Made by a program: the position numbers and the translations under genes. The notes under the pieces were generated by a model. That model ran no database searches, had not been told where the DNA came from, and saw only the letters and a list, made by a program, of their open reading frames with translations. 64,000 nucleotides of DNA from the NCBI GenBank assembly GCA_028015205.1, contig CM051521.1, positions 123,450,614 through 123,514,613 on the forward strand, read 5' to 3'. Position 1 is the stretch's first letter, and the number at the start of each line of letters is the position of its first letter. Below are positions 38,401 through 50,400 of the stretch, piece after piece. The stretch comes from Mytilisepta virgata (Eukaryota; Mollusca; Bivalvia; Mytilida; Mytilidae).

Positions 38401-41400
38401 TACTATTAAGATAAATCTTGTACTTTTGTTGATGCTTAGTGCCATTTACAGGAAACTTTTTGGTACTCATGTTCTTAATGAAGATGGAGTATAATAAACT
38501 TAGAGAGACCCTTTGTCAAGAAAAGAAGCAATCCTCAATAATGATTTACATATGAAATTTAAACACCAGTCATTAGTGCTGACAGACTTATAATTAACAT
38601 AAGTACATTAAACTTGCCCATGGCAGCAATCTTGGATGGCGGTAATGGTAATGGGATATAATTGGTACTTGTGCAAGATATGGAAATCTCAGACACCTGA
38701 CGGTAAGATTACAGGGTCTTTAAAGAGGCTTTAGATTTCCCTATCTTGCACAAGTTATGAACTAGTGTTTGATTCTTTTTCTCACTTTTGTTTACTATTC
38801 GTAATTGTGTAAATTCCACTGTGTATCGATGTAACAATACATGTCGCATTTCTGTGATATAATAATGAAGCCAAACAAAATAGAAGATATACCAAAAGAA
38901 CTAGGATTTGAAAACACAAATCATCCATTGCATCTTCCAGTTATAACTATTACAATGAAAGGTATTACACAATAACAGGAATTTTTAATCCATTAAAATG
39001 TACAATTTATTGATACTAAAAACTGAAATAACACAATTTAAACCCAGGTCAAGGTCAGTACTTTCAGTTTTCCCTTGCATGCTTGGAACCAAAGCACCAT
39101 GATCAGTTATCAGAAGGCTAAATTTTTTCTTCTGTTGAAACCTGTCAGTGGTAAAGTATATCACTGCTCTCACGTGTTCAGGTAAATTATTTCTCTTATT
39201 TGTCAAGGTAAATTATAATCCTCACCTGTTTAGGTAAATTATTTGATTGAGGGTTAACCAAAGCACCTTGATCAGTCATCAGAAAGGCTAAATTTTTTCT
39301 TCTGTTAGAACCTATCAGTAATAAAGTAAATCACTGCTCTGACCTGTTCAGGTAAATTATTTCTTTTACTTGTCAAGGTAAATTATAATCCTCACCTGTT
39401 TAGGTAAATTATTTGATTGGGGGTTAACCAAAGCACCATGATCAGCCATCAGAAAGGCTAAATGTTTTCTTCTATGAGATTCTATTACAACATCTGTCAA
39501 TGAACCACTTATACGAAATGCAATCTGAAAAAATAATTACATAACATCAAATGTTTAAGACTTTAAATTCTACAAGCACACAATTATATCAGTAGATTTT
39601 CAAACTTTTGGGTATATGGGATTTCATGCCCAATTACTAAATAAGTCATATAAGCAATATGTCGTCATGACACCACAAGTCCTTCAGCTATAATGAAATA
39701 TTTTCTGTCATATGATTGTTCCAAAACTTTTGTGCAAAGATATCATTTTAAACTGTTGAAAAATACCAACTCCTCTGCCAAGAATTTTTTTGCATAAAAC
39801 GACACAAATTAACTTATTGAGTTAAAATTTAGATATCTGTATGGATTTAAATAACTTTGATAAATGTAATGTACAAGAAATGCATGATATATATGATTCA
39901 ATAAATGTAATAATTTCTGTAAACCATTTTCCATGTTTTTCAATACAAACCTCAATGAGTTCATCAACATCCTGTACATCTCCTGGTACATCTGATAAAG
40001 AATTAAATATCTGTGCTGAATTATCTAATGATTTCAGCTCATTTTCCTGAAATAAAATAACTTTTTTAAAATTTCTGTTAATTTAAGATCCCACGTAACA
40101 TAAATACTGTGCTTTTTAACATTAATTTAAATAATGCATAAAATAATTTTCAGAAGATACATAGGTCTCAAAACTACATGATATCTGTGCTCCCAGCTAA
40201 CTGGTCTTGACCATTTCTACAGCATGCTGCATGCTTTGCCAAGAAATAGACAAGAGTGGACACACAAAAAATGTCTCGCCTGTCGTGTATTTCTAATGAA
40301 AGTAAATGCTATCAAACATACATTATAAATTTTAAGCTGTAAATAATGAGATAATGTCAATGTTGCTGATGCCTGTATGAACGCTAAAGCTGCTGCCAGG
40401 CCTGCTGAAGACAACTAAAATACTAAAATAGTGTCTTCATACTACTAATTGTTCGAAAAACAGGCCAAAACATATAACCACTGAACCATGAAAATGAGGT
40501 TAAGGTCAGATGACACCTGCCAGTTGGACATGTACACCTTACAATCCTTCCATACACCAAATATAGTAGACCTATTGCATACAGTATTCGAAAAACAGGC
40601 CAAAACACAAAAACTTAACTATAACCACTAAACCATGAAAATGAGGTCAAGGTCAGATGACACCTGCCAGTTGGACATGTACACCTTACAATCCTTCCAT
40701 ACACCAAATATAGTAGACCTATTGCATACAGTATTCGAAAAACAGGACAAAACACAAAAACTGAACTATAACTACTGAACCATGGAAATGAGGTCAAGGT
40801 CAGATGACACCTGCCAGTTGGACATGTACACCTTACAATCCTTCCAAACACCAAATATACTAGACCTATTGCTTATAGTATCTGAGATATGGACTTGACC
40901 ACCAAAACTTAACCTTTTTCACTGATCCTTGAAATGGGGTCGAGGTCAATTGAAAACTGTCTGATGGGGATGAGGACCTTGTAAGGTACGCACATACCAA
41001 ATATAGTTATCCTATTACTCATAATAAGAGAGAAATTAACTTTTTTTTCAAGTAGTCACTGAACCATGTAAATGAGGTACATATGACAGACGGAAACTTC
41101 GTAACATAAGGCATCTATATACAAAGTATAAAGCATCCAGGTCTTCCACCTTCTAAAATATAAAGCTTTTGAGAAGTGAGTTAACGCCGCCGCCGGATCA
41201 CTATCCCTATGTTGAGCTTTCTGCGACTAAAGTCGCAGGCTCGACAAAAATGACACTTTTCAGCACTACATGGCCGATGTCATATTTAACACAAAAAGTC
41301 AAATGGCCACACTCTCATGATGATGGAAAATTTGTCTTTGGTTGACAAATTTGACAATGATTTGCTCAACCTTCTCACAAACTTGTTTCCAGTTGATCTG

Positions 41401-44400
41401 GATTAAACAGGTGTTTGAGAATATTTTTTTTAAAAGTAAAAATCGAACAGCGTTGCGAAGTCCCCCGCCGCTAGAGCATCAGAAACCCTTGGACAAGTGA
41501 AACATAACAAAATTTTCTCAAAGAGAGAGAATAGAAGGACAAACAATTTGTGGTTATTGCTAAAGTTTTCCCCCGTCGCTAGAGCATCAGAAACCCTTGG
41601 ACAAGTGAAACATAACAAAATTTTCTCAAAGAGAGAGAATAGAAGGACAAACAATTTGTGGTTATTGCTAAAGTTTTTTACAAGTTAATGAGTAGTATGA
41701 ACACATTTATACAATATGGGTATAGTGTTGAAATCTTATTTTACCATGTGTATTGAGAATTTATACAAATGTACATTTACTCCTTTTCAATAAACAGAAA
41801 TGCTTTGATCAAAAGTATTCCGCCTAACAAACTCTTAAAGACAGTATTTTTCAATTTTATAAGTTTCGATAGGAGTTTATGTATAAAACCTCCCTTTAGG
41901 TCCATGTGTATAAATATTATTCCAATGCAAGGAGAATATAAATTTTCTAGAACACTTAGATGAACATTTTGTCAATTTTCTAAGTTATTAAGGGGCATAA
42001 CTCCTACAAAAATATTTCGACATGACTCATCTTCGAACTCCCTTGAGGTATCATTGAGTTAAAGCTACTGTATAAATATTATCCAAATCGGTCAAGAAAT
42101 AAATTTGCTAGAGCGCTTACATGAAAATTTTGTCAATTTTCTAAGTTATTAAGGGGCATAACTCCTACAAAAATATTTCGACATGACTCATCTTCGAACT
42201 CCCTTGAGGTATCATTGAGTTAAAGCTACTGTATAAATATTATCCAAATCGGTCAAGAAATAAATTTGCTAGAGCGCTTACATGAAAATTTTGTCAATTT
42301 TCTAAGTTATTAAGGGGCATAACTCCTACAAAAATATTTCGACATGACTCATGTTCGAACTCCCTTGAGGTATCATTGAGTTAAAGCTACTGTATAAATA
42401 TTATCCAAATCGGTCAAGAAATAAATTTGCTAGAGTGCTTACATGAAAATTTTGTCAATTTTCTAAGTTATTAAGGGGCATAACTCCTACAAAAATATTT
42501 CGACATGACTCATCTTCGAACTCCCTTGAGGTATCATTGAGTTAAAGCTACTGTATAAATATTATCCAAATCCGTCAAGAAATAAATTTGCTAGAGTGCT
42601 TACATGAAAATTTTGTCAATTTTCTAAGTTATTAAGGGGCATAACTCCTACAAAAATATTTCGACATGACTCATCTTCGAACTCCCTTGAGGTATCATTG
42701 AGTTAAAGCTACTGTATAAATATTATCCAAATCCGTCAAGAAATAAATTTGCTAGAGTGCTTACATGAAAATTTTGTCAATTTTCTAAGTTATTAAGGGG
42801 CATAACTCCTACAAAAATATTTCGACATGACTCATCTTCGAACTCCCTTAAAGTATCATTGAGTTAAAGCTACTGTATAAATATTATCCAAATCGGTCAA
42901 GAAATAAATTTGCTAGAGCGCTTACAAGGTGGACGGACGGATGGACGGACGCCCGGCATTACCATATCCCCCGCATCGCGTTGCGGCGGGGGACAAAAAT
43001 AAATTTGAATCATAATTAAAAGTGTTTGTTGCTAAAAGGGTAAAATATTTAAATAAACTAAGATAAATGAATCTTTTATAGGACCTTACTGATAATATAA
43101 CTAATTCATCAATTGCACCACGAAAGCCATCGTTATGCAGTTACTTCCTCTTGAGACTGTATTGGTAAATGGGTTAAGTTGACAATCTGTATAAATATGA
43201 CCTAAGTAAAGTCACATTACCTTCATTTTTAACATTCCCATTGTCATTTGGAAAATGATTGTAGATCCTTCATAGAAAAACAGATCCCAAATCCTGAGTA
43301 AAACTTTCATATGGACCACACTGGCAAACAGTGTTAGAAACCAATGTAAACTGATTAGTGAGAGCTCTGAAACAGAACATGCTGGTTAGTACACATACCA
43401 ATCATAGGTTAATTACATAATGCAATCAAAGTATTGATAATTAGCATCGATGACAGGACACATAACAATGAAATAAATGTTTTAAAACAAGTGAAAATGT
43501 TGATAACACCCATGGGTAACATCAATCAAAAACTCCTTCACACATATTAAATATTGTAATTACATGCTATTTGTTTTCTTGACTGATGTTATTAAAACAA
43601 AACCACTCAATCATGCATAAGAATGACATTTGATTATATACAAATATACTTTGATAATAAATACTGAAAAGGAAATATGTGATTCTTGAAACTAGATCCC
43701 AGCATGCAGGGTCTGGTTTATATGGGTTTTACAATACCGCATTACACTGTGATTCTTGAAACTAGATCCCAGCATGCAGGGTCTGGTTTATATGGGTTTT
43801 ACACTACTGCATTACATTGTGAAAGTAATTGGTAGACGATGGTGCAGTACCAAAGAGAACTACTGACTGTAGGTAGAAAACTGTCAATTATGACTGGGGT
43901 TGAACCTTGCCACAACTTGGTCTAAAAGGAACTTAACAGTCATTGGAAAAATAAATGTAGTGAAAACACTTATTCTTCCAGTCCTGAATTATTTACTTTT
44001 AACATTACCTAATCCTACAGAAGATATTGTTAGAAAAATAAACGAGATAATTTTTGGGTTCATATGGAACTCCCCAGTACACAGGATTAAGAGAAAAGTT
44101 TTATACATGGAATATATGTATGGGGGCTTAAAGATGGTGGATGTTAGCTCTTATTTTACTGCAATTAATTGTACATGGATTAGAAAAGTATTCAAATCAG
44201 ATTGTAAATGGTTAAATATCTTATTTACAATGTTAGATAAAGAAAAAATGTTTAATTTTGGAAATAATTATACTACAGAAATATTGGCAACTATTAAAAA
44301 TAAATTTTGGTATGATGTATTCAATTGTTTATTAATAAAGAGAACAATACAAATTGGGAATTTTTATTATCTATGTCAATTTGGATGAATAAGAATATTC

Positions 44401-47400
44401 TTATTGATAATAAAACTGTGTTATAGGGAATGGTTTAAGAAGGGTATAGTTTTTGTCAATGATTTAATTATTACCCGGAAGCGAGATTATATTCATCTAT
44501 CCCTTTGTTCCATTATTTATACAAACTATTACCAAAAGAACAAAGGGAACCAGAGATATGTATCAGGTATTTATACAGAAAGTGGACAGAAAAAGTGGGG
44601 AAAACTTTAGAATTTAATGAAAACATATGGAGAGAAGTTTTCAAACTTCCTTTTTTAGTTACAAAAAATACAAAGCTACAATTATTATGGTTTAGAATTA
44701 ACCAACGTATTATAGCAACAAATCAGTTTCTTTTTAAGATAAAAATTTTAGATAATCCAGTTTTTACTTTTTGCCAAGATGATATAGAAACAGTAGAACA
44801 TTTATTTTGGAATTGTGAAGTTGTACAAAATATTTTTTAAGAGATAGACTCCTGGCTTCTAGTTAATGGTGTCAGCATTCTTTTCAGTAAAAACAATTTC
44901 CTTTTCGGTGAAATTTCAAACAATTGTTAAGGAGAAGCCACAAATTTGATTTTTCTGTGCATGGATGACTTATCATTAAAAATTAAAAGCTACTAGACAA
45001 TTCATGTAGTACAGTTGTTTATCCTTTTTTGTAAATAATATGATAGAACATAGAACTTTTAAGCTTATCTGACAATTCATCGGACGAACACCTTTTCATT
45101 TCATTCTACCTTTTTAGAAAGGGGGGGTGGGGGGGTGGGGGGGAGGGTTTAACAAAACATACTCTTATTATATATATTTTCTTCTTAAAAACCTCTGTTG
45201 AATTTCTGTACGCTTGTGTCAAAGTTTAATTATGGTCGAAACCATTAGATTGATTTGTTCTCATCATTCTCTTTGAAAATTCTATCATATTATATGCTCT
45301 TATGAAAGTATTTTTCAAGATTTTTATTGATAATGGGAAATGAAATAGCATTTACTAACAGCTATATATGGATATTTATCATTATGCTACTAACGTCAAC
45401 TTGCATAGGTCAAAAGCTCAATCAGAGAGAAAGCATTTGAAAACTATATCATGATGATGTGTTGATAGTGAAATGTATTTGCTTTAACAGGCCTGTAATG
45501 GTAATTCCTAATTTACTTGTCCATTTCTGGGATAAAGGATTTTTACCTATATCATGCTCCTTCAGCACTAAGTCTAAATCCGGTAAGTAATTTATAAGTA
45601 GTTGCCTCATTACTTTCTGGTCAGCCTGAAATAAAAAAAATTGGGAAAAATAAATTATTTCCAACAATGATCTGAAACTCAAGATTGTGTCTATAAGACA
45701 AATCCTCCGTTCTCCTGAACATAGAGTTCCCATCTACTATTTATGATTGGAAATCATTTTGAGAAATATTTTATATAGGTGAAAGTTCCACTGCTTACTT
45801 TAATTGGTATCCCATGAAAAATAATAAATGTGACAGCTTAATGAAACTTAAATTCAATAGAATAACTAAAGCATGAAATGTAGGTCATGTTGTCTCATAT
45901 GTTGCTGATCAGTGAACCATGGATACCAAATATACCACATATGTTAAGGTAGAAATTCATACTTGCCAACATAGTTTTGGTAGAATCCCTGATAAAATCG
46001 GCAAGGGGTCTTGGGACTGAAAACGATTTTAAGGTACCGGTATTTGGAATCTGTTTCCAGAGTGAAAAAATGTGAATAAATGTTTATGAAGATTACTTTA
46101 TTTTGATGTAAAATATTATCTTAATTCTTGATACTTTGACTGGAACAGCAATACTGAAAACACAAGATGTAAATATATATGGGTAACCACTGTGATGAAG
46201 ACCTTGCAGTTACTACTGAATTGGTGTCTTCATTAAGAAGGGGATTTTGTCTATCTTACATTATTATAAGTATAAGCACTGAACAAATTCCTGGGAAATT
46301 AAGAAATCCCGGAGAATATTACAGTCCAACCGGTAACCCGGTAATGGAGTCAAATTTCCGGAGCATTGGCATGTATGGAAATTTATATATCCGGGTTGGA
46401 TAGATAATCCAACCTTATATGCAAATGAACAATATTTACCTGAATACCAATCAAGGTATGAGAATAATAAGAAGCAGGTAATAAATCTTCTATAATAGAA
46501 CACATCATCCAAAATGCATCTTCTTCCTCCATAAACAATAACAAGGAGGCTGCAATCTAAACAATGTTATTAATTAATTTTAACAACTTATTCTAGTTTT
46601 ACATTGATTAAATTGGATACAGTTTTACAGTCTTACCAATTCTATGTGTTAGATAGATGTTGATTTACACTTGATTAAACAGCTGTCAGCTTAATTCAAA
46701 GTTTTACTACTGGTAATAAAATTCAAATTCTAAAGCCCAAGACATAGTAAAATAAAATTTAAATAATCATAAAATCCAATCACTTTGTTTTCAATCTTAT
46801 CCTATGTTTTAGATAAAAAACAATATTACTTACTACTCCAGTACCCTGACAATAGCCAATATCTGGATATAACCAAGCCAATCCTCGTAACACTCGTCTT
46901 AATCGTGGTATTCCAGTCCCATGGATATTACAAAAACATGCATTGCTGGGCATTGTTCTTAGTAAATCCTAATAAAAATATATTTCCCACATATATACAA
47001 CTTATCATTTTTTTGCACTATACTGCAAATCTATCTTAGTAAATTCTTATTAAAAATTTGAACAGATAACTACATAATGCCAAAATACTGTACATGAAAA
47101 TTCATAAAAAGTATACTTGCGTCCAGATTCTTTAATGATCTATGTAAAACTTATATAATATGCACATTATGTTCACTCTTTATGGGTTTGAACCAGGAAA
47201 TTTAAAATTAAAAGTTTAGAAGCAACATGTATCTTGTAAAGCTCCAACATTAAACAGTGTTCCAATTTTCAAACAACCTTGGAAACTACTAAAATTCCAC
47301 TTAGATACAGAAATTACAGAAAATTGGTAGATTAAATCTTAACATAATATCATATGCCCTTTAAACATTTTATGATCAGGTAACCAAAGAAATACAAATC

Positions 47401-50400
47401 AAGGGCCATAATATGATTAGTAATCAAAGCAATTATTGAATTTTTCTACCTTTTCTATCTGTTTGGACGTCATCAAATGATCATTAGAGCTGGCTTTGAC
47501 AATATCTTTATAAGAAACATCTGATTTTTCCTTTTTCTCCTGAGAACCAGACAATCTCATCCAGATCTGTGGACGTAACGAGTGAGGTATACCCTGTCGA
47601 ACCATACTTTTTAATTTATCTGACCTCGGTAATCTGGATTCCACCTGCAATACAATAAATGTTCATTATGTTTAGTTGGAAATCATTAGCTATTTAAAAT
47701 GAAAGTGGAATACATTTACATACAAACAAGGTTGGAATTTAGTATGTCAATATTTCAAAATAATCTAATTTTAGCTTAACTGAGACTGTGTAAATGTCTG
47801 TAAATATGCCTAAAGACTAAACTTAAATAATTTTACCTTTTTCTAAATCTTTACATTTCTCTAACTACAAAATTTCATCAACTTAATTTTACCTTATCCC
47901 AGGTGAGATCTCCGACTTCATTGTTATGTGTAAATTCTAAGTAAGCAGTCCATTTTAATCTGTGCTGAGGATCCTCTATGAAAGGTGTACTCAGTAGTTT
48001 ACTGGAATTCTCCTCTGGGCCATCTTTAAATAAATCAAATAATATTTAAAACAATATGTCTAAGCAAAAACAAATACCCCATTATAGTATACACAACAGT
48101 TTACAATACTCTTTTTGGAACCATCTACAAATAAATCAGTACAAATTCAGTGAAACTATAAACACCTCAAATTTATTTGAATTTAATTTCCAGAACTTTA
48201 CTGGAATTCTGTTACTTCTCAACTATCTATGAATGAATAGTTAAAAAAGTGTAAATATGGACAGCTGTGATTCTCTACAAATGGTGTACTCATCTTCAGT
48301 AAATGAAATAGTGAAACAAGTGCATTACTGTAACCCTTTCTCTAAGATGACTGTTTGTTTGACTTGTTTATCTGTAAATGCATTTAATCAAAAGCAAGTA
48401 AATAATTTTGCTCCTGAAAATCTTTTCACGCCCAAAAGTTCAGTAGTTGTAAAATCCTCAAATCAGGAAATAATATTATAATTATAGCATTTCAGTGTTC
48501 TCCCCAGAAATTATGGATAGCACAGTGGTAAACACGCAGGAAATGATCAACGTCACGCGTCACTAAATACATGTAGTGAAACTAGAGGCTCAGAGGGCTG
48601 AGCCTGTATCACTCACCTGGCATGAAAGCCATTTTTATTGATGTACCTCAGAGAAGTCACTTTTCTCTATCATTACAAATTGTGGTAAGCCTTGTAGGAA
48701 CTAAATTTTTCTTCATGAAGCTCCTTCTACTTACAGGTCAGCATATTCTAAAATTTGGCGGTTCTCCAGAAGATTTTTGCATGTATTTTCCATAGGGTCT
48801 TATGTTAACCTAAGTCCTCTGCTAAAGGCCATTTTGAATTAGGGATCGGCACCAGAGTAACAACACTTGGTCAGCACCTCAAGAGGAACATAAGACCATG
48901 TTTGGTTTCAAGCAATTCTGCAGTTCTGGAGATTTTTGTTATATGTCAGAGACACTTTCTGTTAAGTTTGGCTCTATTTAGTGGAGTAGTTCAAGAGAAT
49001 TTTTTTTTAAATCAACCAATCAGAAACAAGAATTGCCCATGGCGGCCATGTTTGTTGCCTGATCTAGACAAAATGAGGAAATTTTGTAAAAAAACTCCAA
49101 CAGATGCTTCCTGTCAAGTCTCGTTCCCTTTAGCCAAGCGCTTTGAAGGAAGAAAATTATCAACCGATGAAAGAACTGCCCATGACGGCAATGTTTGTTG
49201 CCTGATCAGGACGAAATGAGGAAACTTTGTATAGAACCTCCCAATTATGCTTTCTGTCAGGTTTCATTCCATTTGGGCAAGCGATTTCAGAGGAGAAGAT
49301 TCTTTTATATAAGCCAATCAGAAACAAGAACTGCCAATGGTGACCATATATGTACTCCGATTGGGATGATATAAGGACATTTTGTAAAGAACCTTCCACA
49401 GATGGTTCCTGTCAAGTTTTGTTCCATTTGGCCAAGCAGTTTCAGAGAAAATTTTTTTTTTAATCAACCAATGAGAAACAAGAATTGCCTGTGGCAGCCA
49501 TGTTTTTTGCCCAATCGGGACGAAATGAGGAATTTTGTAAAGAACCTCCCATAGATGCTTTCTGTCAAGATTCATTCCATTTTGCCCAGCAGTTTCAGAG
49601 GAGAAAACTTTTAAAAACTCAGCCAATCAGAAACAAACATACTAAAACTCATTTAATTAGTTGCAATTATTCTGTTTTTCATTTGCCCATCTTCACACAT
49701 GCTGAAAAGTCAAGCTAGGCTAATATAGAGGTTGGCTTGTCAAGATTCAAGACCCATGGTTTGGTTTCATATCAAATTTTATGCACCATTTACACAGCTT
49801 TCCTTGCATATCTTGTGTAAAGATGAGCTATAGATACACATTCTGTTATTCAGAGTCTTTCCCTGATTGCCTAACTTTGGAAGCTGAAGCCGTGAAGGGT
49901 TTTTTACAAAGTCACAAAGTACTCTGCTCACGGAAATTGTTGATATAGGCGTTATCACTTTTTGGACTTTTCTGATCCAGTCTTGTTAATCCATCGAAAT
50001 GAGGAATTATCTATTGTTCTCCATTGTTTTGTATTTGGTTCTGATACTTATGAGTTCTCTCAAATTCCAAGTTGATATGAACAGCTGATGAGAAACTTTT
50101 AAAGACATCTTTTCAATATCCTTGACCTAACTATAATGGAAACAACCTCGACACGTGTGATTTATCTGAATATCTTCAGCTTGGTGTTTGCATAAAACAA
50201 TTGTCAAAGTCAACATTACACTAATAATTAAATTAATTTGTACCATCATCATAAACAAATTTAAATTATCTTTGCCGCACTGTTGATGCATGATAATCAA
50301 CTGGACACCTGGTACATACAATTCGTTTGTCATAACTTAACAGGAAACCAGTTAAATTGTTAAGCACGTGTTTACCAGTGTACCGGAAAACAAATACATT

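Noticed and set aside
40423..40854. Minus-strand ORFs with repeated [15 protein letters not shown]
   Set aside because: These are translations of the 147-bp family C module, not a repeat protein.
41430..41688. Overlapping ORFs on both strands with internal duplication ([20 protein letters not shown])
   Set aside because: Both arise from the 108-bp duplicated unit of element D. ORFs on both strands of a repeat are not genes.
41960..42926. CRISPR-like array reading of the six regular repeats
   Set aside because: The units are directly adjacent 164-bp tandem copies without unique spacers, in a eukaryotic intron. This is a satellite-like array.
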